In this document: positions 16,396 to 23,943 of the stretch, one piece after another
Layout of the letters: each line of letters begins with the position of its first letter
Numbering within the stretch: the first letter of the stretch is position 1
NCBI RefSeq assembly: GCF_040548815.1
Contig: NZ_JBEPSM010000001.1
Span: 2,356,001-2,420,000 of the forward strand
Length of the DNA stretch: 64,000 nucleotides
Direction: 5' to 3'
Source: Kaistia defluvii
GTDB lineage: Bacteria; Pseudomonadota; Alphaproteobacteria; Rhizobiales; Kaistiaceae
The notes under the pieces: generated by a model
The model's input: only the letters and a program-made list of their open reading frames with translations
Databases searched by the model: none
Told to the model about the DNA's origin: nothing
Translations under genes and position numbers: made by a program

Positions 16396-17133
16396 GTGGG
16401 AATCTATCGGGTTCGTCCGGATGCGCAGAGCTATGGCCATGAGATCGGCATCCTGCTGATCGCCTGCTCCAACCCCTTCCCGCCGGGCGATGTCGGCAAC
16501 GCCTGGAGCTACAATTATCCGGTGCTGTACGAGACGATCTACGACGTCACCATCGACAGCCTGATCAACGAGGGCGACCGCTCGATGGCGCCCTCGGTGG
16601 TCGCCGCGGCGAAGAAGCTGCAGGGCATGGGCGTCAAGGCGATCACCAGCGATTGCGGCTACATGCTGTATTTCCAGGAGGAAGTCGCCGCCGCGCTCGA
16701 CATCCCAGTGATGCTGTCGAGCCTGCTGCAGCTGCCCTTCATCGCGGCAACCCTGGCGCCCAGCGCCTCGATCGGCGTCATTTGCGCCAACAAGGATCGG
16801 CTGACGCCGGAGCTGCTCTCCTACGCCTATCCGCACCCGACCCGGGAGTTGCATGTCGCGGGGCTGCAGGACGCGCCGGCCTTCCGCTATGCCATTCTCG
16901 ACGAGAAGGGCGAGCTCGACAGCGACGCGGTGGAAAAGGAAGTCGTCGAGCGCGCCGTGAAGCTGGTCGAGGAACATCCCGAAATCGGCGCGATCCTGCT
17001 GGAATGCTCCAACCTTCCCCTTTACGCTGCGGCGGTACAGCGGGCGACGGGCCGGCATGTGTTCGACTTCCTGACGATGATCGATTTCGTACAGGGAGCG
17101 GGCCGGCGCCGGACCTATCAGGGAGGCTACTGA
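16396..17133 (+). CDS. Asp/Glu/hydantoin racemase-superfamily protein
   Basis: A 245-residue alpha/beta protein with the two-cysteine layout of cofactor-independent Asp/Glu/hydantoin racemases: Cys87 in AITSDCGYM and Cys204 in AILLECSNLPLY; an additional Cys24 lies in LLIACSNPFPPGD. These enzymes invert an alpha carbon (or decarboxylate/isomerise in relatives) using the Cys pair. Start is GTG at 16396 behind AGGAGACGAGG, 36 bases after the GMC gene. The context (GMC oxidoreductase, Lrp regulator, amino-acid dehydrogenase-like protein) suggests handling of an amino acid or its oxidised derivative. Exact reaction not determinable. Confidence 0.85.
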   Translation: MGIYRVRPDAQSYGHEIGILLIACSNPFPPGDVGNAWSYNYPVLYETIYDVTIDSLINEGDRSMAPSVVAAAKKLQGMGVKAITSDCGYMLYFQEEVAAALDIPVMLSSLLQLPFIAATLAPSASIGVICANKDRLTPELLSYAYPHPTRELHVAGLQDAPAFRYAILDEKGELDSDAVEKEVVERAVKLVEEHPEIGAILLECSNLPLYAAAVQRATGRHVFDFLTMIDFVQGAGRRRTYQGGY

Positions 17134-17137
17134 ACCG

Positions 17138-17632
17138 ATGGACAGTCCCGGCTCCGGCAAAGACGCAGCTTCCAGCGGCCGTGTCCGGGACAAGCAGCCC
17201 ACGCTCGACGGCACCGATCGCAAGCTGATCGCCCTGTTGCAGGAGAATGCGCGCGAATCCGTCACGGAGCTGGCGCGCAAGCTGAAGCTCGGCCGGACCA
17301 CCGTGCACGAGCGGATCGCCAAGCTCGAGAAGAGCGGCGTCATCCTCGGCTATTCCACCATTCTGTCGCGCAATCTCGGCACGCCCGCGAGCCGGGCGAT
17401 CGTCATGCTGAGCCTGGTGCAGCGCATGCAGCCGGCCGTGATGGAGCGGCTGCGGCGGCTGCCGGAAGTGCTGACCTGCCACACCGTCAGCGGCGACTTC
17501 GACCTCGCTCTCATGGTCGAGGCGCCGCAGATGGACGATCTCGACGCCGTGCTCGACGAGATCATCAACCTTCCCGGCGTCGAGCGCTGCCGCAGCTCGA
17601 TCATCATGACGACCAATTTCGACAAGGGCTGA
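17138..17632 (+). CDS. Lrp/AsnC-family transcriptional regulator
   Basis: A 164-residue Lrp-type regulator with a 23-residue polar N-terminal tail, then the winged helix (LDGTDRKLIALLQENARESVTELARKLKLGRTTVHERIAKLEKSG split over residues 23-68) and a RAM domain ending near TTNFDKG. It starts four bases after the racemase-fold gene, so they share a transcript. A pair of 20-base direct repeats lies directly downstream at 17641-17680, before the dehydrogenase gene, and is a plausible binding region. It differs from the DecR-like regulator at 14.1 kb; its effector is probably an amino acid. Confidence 0.92.
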   Translation: MDSPGSGKDAASSGRVRDKQPTLDGTDRKLIALLQENARESVTELARKLKLGRTTVHERIAKLEKSGVILGYSTILSRNLGTPASRAIVMLSLVQRMQPAVMERLRRLPEVLTCHTVSGDFDLALMVEAPQMDDLDAVLDEIINLPGVERCRSSIIMTTNFDKG

Positions 17633-17640
17633 CAGCGCTT

Positions 17641-17680
17641 CCGTCATTTCGTCGGTCGGGCCGTCCTTTTGTCGGCGGAA
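17641..17680. repeat. Two tandem 20-base direct repeats before saccharopine-dehydrogenase-like gene
   Basis: Bases 17641-17660 and 17661-17680 share 14 of 20 positions, with CCGTC, TTT and GTCGG conserved at identical spacing. A 20-base period is close to two helical turns, which suits binding by an Lrp-type octamer. They lie about 86 bases upstream of the next ATG. Confidence 0.4.
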
Positions 17681-17765
17681 CGGCGGTCGAGCTTTATTTT
17701 TCACGCTGGCGACCGCATCGCCCGCCCCGGACAATCGGCACCTCGAGAGCGAGGGAGCCGCCGCC

Positions 17766-18950
17766 ATGAAAACCATCACCGTCGTTGGAGCCGGAAAGAT
17801 CGGCAGCACCATCGCGTCGATGCTGGCGGAGACGGGCGACTACCGGGTCGAACTGGTCGACCGCAGCGAAGCGAGCCTCGACGCGCTGCCGGCACTGCCG
17901 CGCCTGACGCACCGCGTGGCCGATGTCGCCACCGAAGGCGCGCTGGTCGAAACGCTGGCAGGCTCGTTTGCCGTCATCAGCGCCCTGCCCTTCCACCTGA
18001 CGACCGCCGTCGCCACGGCCGCGATATCAGCCGGCGTGCACTATCTCGACCTGACGGAAGACGTCGCCAGCACCCGTTTCGTGAAGAGCATGGCGGCGAC
18101 CGCCAGCGCGGCGCTGATCCCGCAATGCGGCCTCGCCCCCGGCTTCATCTCGATCGTCGCCAACGACATGGCGCGCGATTTCGACAGCCTCGACAGCATC
18201 CGCATGCGGGTCGGCGCGCTGCCGCAGTTTCCCTCCAACGGGCTCAATTACAGCCTGACCTGGAGCACGGACGGCGTCATCAACGAATATTGCGAGCCCT
18301 GCGAGGCGATCACCAATGGGCGGCTCGTCTCGGTGCCGCCGCTGGAAGAACGCGAGGAATTCTCGCTCGACGGCGTGCTCTACGAGGCGTTCAACACCTC
18401 CGGCGGTCTCGGCACGCTGTGCGAGACGCTCTCCGGCAAGGTGCGGCGGCTCAACTACAAGACGGTCCGCTATCCCGGCCATGCGGCGATCATGAAGGTG
18501 CTGCTCGACGATCTCCGCCTCGGCGCCCGGCGCGAATTGCTGAAGGATATCCTGGAACAATCGCTGCCGACGACACGGCAGGACGTGGTGGTGATCTTCG
18601 TCAGCGTCAGCGGCATGAAGCAGGGCCGGCTTGTCGAAGAAATCTACGCCAAGAAGATCTATAGCCGCGGGGAAGGCCCGAGCGCCTGCAGCGCGATCCA
18701 ATTGACGACGGCCTCGGCCGCCTGCGCGGTGCTCGACCTGCTGGCCGAGGGAAAGCTTCCCGCGACGGGACTGGTCCGGCAGGAAGACATTCCGATGGCG
18801 GCGTTCCTCGCCAATCGCTTCGGCTGCGTCTACCGGCCGGACGGATCCGGCATCACCAACAGCCAGGGGAGGCAGGAAAAGACGGCAGAGCCGCATCCTG
18901 CCGATGGCGCCCGCCGCCACGCCAAGGCGGCGGGCCTCCTGCCCGCATAA
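17766..18950 (+). CDS. Saccharopine dehydrogenase-family protein (NAD(P)-dependent amino-acid dehydrogenase-like)
   Basis: A 394-residue protein. The N-terminal Rossmann fold TVVGAGKIGSTIASMLAE is typical of the saccharopine/lysine-6-dehydrogenase/carboxynorspermidine dehydrogenase group; LPFHLTTAVATAAISAGVHYLDLTED and PQCGLAPGF are also family features. These enzymes make or cleave C-N bonds of amino acids with NAD(P). The ATG at 17766 fits the first beta strand. The homologous part appears to end near NRFGCVYRPDG (about residue 358); the last ~36 residues are low-complexity and polar and may be run-through into a former 3' region. Probably functions with the racemase-fold and Lrp genes upstream. 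Confidence 0.88.
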   Translation: MKTITVVGAGKIGSTIASMLAETGDYRVELVDRSEASLDALPALPRLTHRVADVATEGALVETLAGSFAVISALPFHLTTAVATAAISAGVHYLDLTEDVASTRFVKSMAATASAALIPQCGLAPGFISIVANDMARDFDSLDSIRMRVGALPQFPSNGLNYSLTWSTDGVINEYCEPCEAITNGRLVSVPPLEEREEFSLDGVLYEAFNTSGGLGTLCETLSGKVRRLNYKTVRYPGHAAIMKVLLDDLRLGARRELLKDILEQSLPTTRQDVVVIFVSVSGMKQGRLVEEIYAKKIYSRGEGPSACSAIQLTTASAACAVLDLLAEGKLPATGLVRQEDIPMAAFLANRFGCVYRPDGSGITNSQGRQEKTAEPHPADGARRHAKAAGLLPA

Positions 18951-19282
18951 GAGTGAAAGTCTGGAACCAGCCGTGCGGCCGCTTCCATTCATCACCTCTC
19001 CCCGAGGGAGAGGTGATGAGGAATGCGGCTCGACGGAGGACATCGGCTGGCTTGTTACGCTGCGGGCCGGACACTCAGGAACCGACAAAGTCGGTCGGCC
19101 AGGACATCGCCCCGACCGGGAACCATCGCGCCGCTGAGGGGTTGCCCTACCAGATGCGGCGCGCGTCAACCGGACGTGGCGGCACGGGGAACAGGGCAGT
19201 TTTTCCGGTTTCTTGCCCTGACCAACGCATAGGTAGTCGAGCCCCTATCCCGCCCGCGCCGCATCTAACTCTTCTCGAAAAA
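18951..19282. other. Intergenic region between convergent genes, with several inverted repeats
   Basis: No supportable gene. It holds a 14-bp hairpin (18989-19019), a perfect ACCGAC-AAA-GTCGGT stem (19081-19095) and CAGGGCA/TGCCCTG arms (19192-19198 and 19214-19220). These are suited to transcription ends of the two convergent units; none has a long U-tract. Confidence 0.55.
18989..19019. repeat. REP-like palindrome (TCTCCC-CGA-GGGAGA core)
   Basis: A perfect 14-bp stem with a 3-base loop: the arm at 18989-19002 is the reverse complement of 19006-19019. The core CTCTCCC...GGGAGAG resembles elements at 57611-57635 and 60273-60294, suggesting a dispersed palindromic repeat of this genome, or a terminator without U-tract between convergent genes. 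Confidence 0.5.
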
Positions 19283-20017
19283 TCAGTCCGGATTGGCCGC
19301 CGCCAGGACCCGGCAATGCTCGGCATTGGCCGCCATGGTGACCGCCGTGCCGCGGACGCTGCGCACATGCACTGTCCAGTGCGCAATCTCGACAGGCTCG
19401 CCCTGGGCCGAGACGAAGGCCCGGTCCCCGGGCAGGTTGCGGCGCAGCGCCAGATAGCGCGCCACAGGTTCGGTCAGGCTTGCCGTCTCGCGCGCGACCC
19501 GCTCCAGATCCGGAAGGGTCCATAGCGCCGGCAGCGGGAGATTTCCGCCTTTGGGCAGGACATCGAGCACGGCGTGCTGGCGGGCCAGAAAGGCCTTCTC
19601 CAGGAAGGTGTGGCGCAGGCCGTCCAGTTCGCCTTCGGCCTTTTGCGGAAACGCCTGCATGAAGGAGAGATCCTGCGCGACCGCTTCATTGATGCGCCGC
19701 GCCGCGAAATGATCGCGCAGCACCACCTCGGCGGACGTGACCCAAGGCAGCGCCACCAGGGCCGCCTTGATGTCGGCCGCCATCAGAAACGCGAAGTTCG
19801 CCGCGCACCATTGCGTCGGCAACTGGAAGGCAACGCCGACCGATCCGCCGTCGACCTCGATCGACTTGATGAACCCCATCGCCGTGACCGTCTCGTCCAG
19901 TTCGGGGTCGCGGATCGTCTCCAGAGCGAGGCGCACCTCTTCCGCTCGCGCCTCGGTCAAGCTGTCCGCGACCGCCAACGGCGCAGCGGGCGACGGCGTG
20001 GCCTCATTCGGCCGCAT
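19283..20017 (-). CDS. MIP18/DUF59-family iron-sulfur cluster assembly-type protein
   Basis: A 244-residue protein. Residues about 22-105 form a MIP18 (DUF59/PaaD-like) domain: VRLALETIRDPELDETVTAMGF, then LPTQWCAANFAFLMAADIK with a conserved Cys in the usual place. The C-terminal ~140 residues are a family-specific extension with no motif I can assign. DUF59 proteins help mature Fe-S or metal enzymes. Its start overlaps the amidohydrolase stop region by 14 bases, so the two are coupled. From memory, this pair of families occurs next to soluble di-iron propane/phenol-type monooxygenases, but no such enzyme is in the window. Confidence 0.82.
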   Translation of the reverse strand: MRPNEATPSPAAPLAVADSLTEARAEEVRLALETIRDPELDETVTAMGFIKSIEVDGGSVGVAFQLPTQWCAANFAFLMAADIKAALVALPWVTSAEVVLRDHFAARRINEAVAQDLSFMQAFPQKAEGELDGLRHTFLEKAFLARQHAVLDVLPKGGNLPLPALWTLPDLERVARETASLTEPVARYLALRRNLPGDRAFVSAQGEPVEIAHWTVHVRSVRGTAVTMAANAEHCRVLAAANPD

Positions 20018-21041
20018 GGCGGGATGCCTCGGCTGCCGGCAGATCGACCGGCGGCAGGTTCAGCAACGCATCGGCGTCGAGCCCGTAGAGCTTGGCGGCG
20101 TTGAGGCCCAGAATCTTGCGTTTGGCATCGAGGTCGAGCGCGTGTCCCGCCTCGGTCGTATCTTCCTCATCGAGCTCGAACGCCATGAACGCCTCAATGA
20201 TCCAGTCGGGACTGGTGATCGCGTAGTCCGAGCCGAAGATCAGCCGGTCCGGCCCGACGCCCCAGAGCAGTTCGATCAGCATCGTCTTGAAATGGCGCGG
20301 CCGGGCGCGGATGAACGAGGTGACCAGCGCCAGCCCGCCATAGACGTTCGGCTCCTGGCCGGCGACGGCGCAGAAATCGTCGATGCGCGGCATGCCGCAA
20401 TGATCGACGACGAAGGTCAGGTCCGGAAAGCTCGTCGCGACGTTGTCGACGTCGCGCACATCGAAGGCGTCATAGTCGAGCGGATGCGTCGTCGGCCCCT
20501 TATGGACATGGATGATGGTGATGCCCAGTTCGCGGCACTTCTCCAGATACGGCCTCACGAAATCGTCGGAGAGGCGGTAGCCGCGCGAGATGCCGTTCCA
20601 TTCGCCGGTATAGAGCTTGACGCCCTTGAAGCCGAAGCGGTCGTGGTCCTGCTCAAGCCTTGCCAGCCCGCGCGCGCCCTCGCGCGGATCGATCCGGCCG
20701 TTCAGCACGATGCGGTCCGGGCAAAGTGCCTTCAGCTCGCTGCACTGATCGGTGGTGTTGAAGCCGTCCTTGTAGAAATCCCGGAGATCGACGGGCAGCA
20801 TGATGGCGGCATCGCAATAGCCGTCGACGAACAGGTCGCGGGCGGCCTTCTCCGCGCCGTAGTAGCGGAACTGCTCCTGCGTCCAGCGCTTGTCGGCGGG
20901 CGTGAAGCCGACATGCCCGCCCCAGAACGTGTCGATGAAGGTGCGGCCATAGTCGTTGCGCCAGTTCTCCGGCCGCCCATCCCAGAGGTGGGTATGGCCA
21001 TCGACGATCAGAATGCGCTCTCCGTCCGGCGTAACGAACAT
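20004..21041 (-). CDS. Amidohydrolase-family (Amidohydro_2) metal-dependent hydrolase
   Basis: A 345-residue TIM-barrel hydrolase. DGHTHLW is the N-terminal HxH metal motif; HVHKGP, VVDHCGMPR and FGSDYAITSP supply the later metal His and Asp residues of Amidohydro_2 proteins (hydrolases and decarboxylases). Start ATG at 21039-21041 has GGGAGGGATCC before it. It is followed by an overlapping MIP18-type gene and preceded, after a 205-base gap with a strong palindrome, by a ribose-type ABC importer on the same strand. Substrate unknown; a metal-centre maturation role, as proposed for relatives next to monooxygenases, is an alternative to catabolism. Confidence 0.87.
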   Translation of the reverse strand: MFVTPDGERILIVDGHTHLWDGRPENWRNDYGRTFIDTFWGGHVGFTPADKRWTQEQFRYYGAEKAARDLFVDGYCDAAIMLPVDLRDFYKDGFNTTDQCSELKALCPDRIVLNGRIDPREGARGLARLEQDHDRFGFKGVKLYTGEWNGISRGYRLSDDFVRPYLEKCRELGITIIHVHKGPTTHPLDYDAFDVRDVDNVATSFPDLTFVVDHCGMPRIDDFCAVAGQEPNVYGGLALVTSFIRARPRHFKTMLIELLWGVGPDRLIFGSDYAITSPDWIIEAFMAFELDEEDTTEAGHALDLDAKRKILGLNAAKLYGLDADALLNLPPVDLPAAEASRHAAE

Positions 21042-21090
21042 GGATCCCTCCCTGGATCTTCCTGGCAGAGACTAGACCGCGGACCGTCCC

Positions 21091-21107
21091 TGCAAAGAAG
21101 CTTTGCA
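21091..21107. promoter_or_regulatory. Perfect palindromic operator candidate upstream of amidohydrolase
   Basis: TGCAAAG-AAG-CTTTGCA is a perfect 7-3-7 inverted repeat 50 bases upstream of the amidohydrolase ATG, inside the 205-base gap after the permease gene. The gap and the operator suggest a separate promoter for the amidohydrolase-MIP18 pair. The regulator is unknown. Confidence 0.5.
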
Positions 21108-21246
21108 ATCGACGGCACGCTGCCCTTCGCGCCTTATGGTCTGTCCAGGGCCGGCCTAGTCGCGGAAACAGCACGCCTCCGGCGCTGTTCCCCATGGTCT
21201 CCTCCGCGCCGATCGGCGCAATGTGCAACGCTAGCGCGATGCGCGG

Positions 21247-22260
21247 TCAGCTGAAATAGCGCACGCGGATGGCGTCGATGGCAACGGCGATGAAGATCAT
21301 GACGCCGCCGATAATGCCGACATAGAAGGACGGCACCGAGATGATGGCGAGGCCGACCTGGATGATCGTCAGGAGCAGCACGCCGCCCAGCACGCCGATG
21401 ACATTACCGCGGCCGCCGAACACGCTGACGCCGCCGATGATGGGGGCCGCGATGGCATAGAGCAGATAGCTCGAGCCCTGGTTCGAGGTGATCGCCATCT
21501 GCCAGGACGCCAGCAGGAATCCGGCACAACCGGCCAGGAAGCCGGCCAGCGTATAGGTCAGGATCTTGACCCGGTCGACGCGGATGCCGGCCGAATTGGA
21601 GGCGACCGGATTGCCGCCCACCGCATAGACGCGGCGGCCGAACACGGTGTTGGAGAGCAGGATGCCAACGCCGACCAGCGCAATGACGAAAATGAAGGGC
21701 ATGATCGGCCAGCCGCCGATCGTCGCCTGGCCGATCCAGACATAGCCATCGGAAAGATTGGTGATGGTGCGGCCCTGGGTCAGCGCCAGAAGCGCGCCCT
21801 GCAGGATGATCATCATCGAGAGCGTCTGGATCAGCGACACCATCTTGAGCTTGGTGATGCAGAGGCCGTTGAAGAAGCCGATGAAGGTGGCGACGCCGAC
21901 GCCGACCAGCATGCCCGGGAACCATGGCAGGCCCCAGTCGGAATAGGCCATCGCGCCGATCGCCGAGGAGAAGCCGAGATTGGCCGGCAGCGACAAGTCG
22001 ATCTCGGCGACCAGCAGCGGCAGCGCCACGGCGAGGCCCAGCATGCCGAGCACCGTGGCCTGCACCATGATGTTCTGCATGTTGTTGACGGTGAAGAAGA
22101 ACTGGTTGAACAGGCCGAAGATCACGACCAGCGCGATCAGCCAGATCCACACCACGTTGTGCAGCACCCAGCCAAGCGCGGAACGGCCGCCCTCCTTGGT
22201 GGTCGGGGCGGCGCTGGTCGGGCTCGCGGTCTTGGCGGCGACGGTCATCGTGCGGCTCAT
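21247..22260 (-). CDS. Ribose-type ABC importer permease (BPD_transp_2)
   Basis: A 337-residue inner-membrane permease of the RbsC/XylH class with about 8-10 hydrophobic segments; LVAEIDLSLPANLGFSSAIG is the family's EIDLS element and VFGGRGNVIGVLGGVLLL the conserved C-terminal motif. I chose the ATG at 22258-22260 behind GAGGAAGAG; the upstream in-frame extension lacks family similarity. The operon is binding protein-ATPase-permease with one permease, so a homodimeric pore is expected. Probably imports a sugar, polyol or related small solute. Confidence 0.92.
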   Translation of the reverse strand: MSRTMTVAAKTASPTSAAPTTKEGGRSALGWVLHNVVWIWLIALVVIFGLFNQFFFTVNNMQNIMVQATVLGMLGLAVALPLLVAEIDLSLPANLGFSSAIGAMAYSDWGLPWFPGMLVGVGVATFIGFFNGLCITKLKMVSLIQTLSMMIILQGALLALTQGRTITNLSDGYVWIGQATIGGWPIMPFIFVIALVGVGILLSNTVFGRRVYAVGGNPVASNSAGIRVDRVKILTYTLAGFLAGCAGFLLASWQMAITSNQGSSYLLYAIAAPIIGGVSVFGGRGNVIGVLGGVLLLTIIQVGLAIISVPSFYVGIIGGVMIFIAVAIDAIRVRYFS

Positions 22261-22318
22261 CTCTTCCTCGTTGTCAGCATGGCATCCCGGGTGGCCGGCG
22301 CAAGATCCGAATGTGGAC

Positions 22319-23845
22319 CTAAGCCGGCTCAAGCCCCCGGAGCCGGTCATTGGTGATCTCGGAGCCGGTGAGCTCGCGGGCGATGGTGCCATTCTCGAAG
22401 ATGCAGACCCGGTCGACGGCGCGGGTGATCTCGTCGGTATCGGTCGAGACGATGATGACGGCGACGCCGGTCCGGCTCAGATCGTCGACGATCCGGAGCA
22501 CGTCCTGCTTGACGCCGACATCGATGCCGCGCGTCGGCTCATCGAGGATCAGCACGCGTGGCCCCGTCGCCAGCACGCGGCCGAGGCAGACCTTCTGCTG
22601 GTTGCCGCCCGAGAGCGTATCGACCGCGACGGCGGCCGAAGGCGCCTTGATATCCATCGCCGCGAAATAACGGTCCGAAAGCTTCAGCTCGGCGTCCTTG
22701 CTCAGGAAGCCGGCATTGGCCACCGCCGAGAGCGACGACAGCGAGATGTTGGCGCCGATCGACATCTGGCCGATCGCACCATCGCGGCGGCGGTCGTCGG
22801 AGAGGAAGGCGATGCCGGCTTCGAACGCATCGCGCGGATGGCTCGGCAGCTTCTGCGTCTCGGTGCCATCGGCAAAGCGGATCGTGCCGGATTGCACCGG
22901 CGTCAGGCCGAAGATGCAGCGCGCCAGTTCCTTGGCGCCGGCGCCGGGCAAACCGGTGAAGCCGACCACCTCGCCGGGGCGCAGGTCGAGCGCGGGAACG
23001 CGGACGCTGGGACCAACGATATCGCGGAGCTGCACGGCCGGCGCATCGTCGGCGAAGCTGCGACGCTCGCGCTGGAACAGCACCAGGCCGCGTCCGAGCA
23101 CAAGTTCGGAAAGCTGCGCCGAGGTCAGGCTGCCGACATCCTCGGAGCCGCCGGCCAGCACGCCGTCGCGCAGCACCGAGACGGCGTCGCAGATATCGAG
23201 GATCTCGTCATTGTAGTGCGAGATGAAGATGAAGGTGACGCCGTCGGCTTTCAGCCGGCGCATGAAATCGAACAGCTGGTTGCGGTCCTCGACCGTCAGA
23301 GCCGCCGTCGGCTCGTCGAGGATGATGATCTTGCCGCCGCTGAACATGGCGCGGAGAATGTTGAGCTTGCGACGCGCCACGGCGTCGAGCTTGCCGGCCG
23401 GCTTGTCGAGATCGATGCCGGTGCCGGCCAGCATCCGCGCGGCGTCCTTGCGCAGCTTGCGCCAGTTCACGAAGCCGAAGCGGCGCGGCCAGATGCCGAG
23501 CATCAGGTTTTCGGCAGCGGAGAGATGATCGATGATCATCGGCTCCTGGGTGACCAGGAACACGCCCGCCTCTTCCATCGAGGGCACGTCGGCATGGCCG
23601 AGCGCCACGCCATCGAGATAGATGGTGCCCGTCGTCGGCTGGCGCTGACCCGACATGATGCCGACCAGCGTGCTCTTGCCGGCGCCGTTTTCGCCCAGCA
23701 GGCCATGGATCGAGCCGCGGCGGATGGCGAGGCTGACATCGCGCAGCGCCACGGCGCCGCCATAGACCTTGCCAAGGTTTTCCACGCGCAGAACATAGTC
23801 GCTCGCGGCCTGCGATCTGGATGTCATCGGCACGGTCACGCGCAT
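22319..23845 (-). CDS. Ribose-type ABC importer ATPase (two fused nucleotide-binding domains)
   Basis: About 508 residues with two ABC domains in tandem, as in RbsA. Domain 1: Walker A GENGAGKS, Walker B IIILDEPTAALT, but its signature region is divergent (VARRKLNILRAMFSGG). Domain 2: degenerate Walker A (GLPGAGAKE), intact [15 protein letters not shown] and [12 protein letters not shown]. This asymmetry is normal for the family. The first ATG directly abuts an AGGAG, so a GTG six bases further (23839) or the ATG at 23827 could be the true start. It drives the permease at 21.2 kb. Confidence 0.92.
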   Translation of the reverse strand: MRVTVPMTSRSQAASDYVLRVENLGKVYGGAVALRDVSLAIRRGSIHGLLGENGAGKSTLVGIMSGQRQPTTGTIYLDGVALGHADVPSMEEAGVFLVTQEPMIIDHLSAAENLMLGIWPRRFGFVNWRKLRKDAARMLAGTGIDLDKPAGKLDAVARRKLNILRAMFSGGKIIILDEPTAALTVEDRNQLFDFMRRLKADGVTFIFISHYNDEILDICDAVSVLRDGVLAGGSEDVGSLTSAQLSELVLGRGLVLFQRERRSFADDAPAVQLRDIVGPSVRVPALDLRPGEVVGFTGLPGAGAKELARCIFGLTPVQSGTIRFADGTETQKLPSHPRDAFEAGIAFLSDDRRRDGAIGQMSIGANISLSSLSAVANAGFLSKDAELKLSDRYFAAMDIKAPSAAVAVDTLSGGNQQKVCLGRVLATGPRVLILDEPTRGIDVGVKQDVLRIVDDLSRTGVAVIIVSTDTDEITRAVDRVCIFENGTIARELTGSEITNDRLRGLEPA

Positions 23846-23897
23846 CTCCTGTCAAAAACGGAACGGCCGCGCATCGAGCGCGGCGCAACAGAAGGCA

Positions 23898-23934
23898 ACG
23901 CCGCGCCGGAGGAACGGGTCCACCGGCGCGGCGT
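23898..23934 (-). promoter_or_regulatory. Intercistronic hairpin after sugar-binding-protein gene
   Basis: ACGCCGCGCCGG (23898-23909) pairs perfectly with 23923-23934; flanking AAGG/CCTT extends it past a two-base bulge. It starts 9 bases after the binding-protein stop and precedes the ATPase gene. No U-tract, so an mRNA-stabilising or partly terminating stem is likely. Confidence 0.7.
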
Positions 23935-23943
23935 CCTTGCCGA

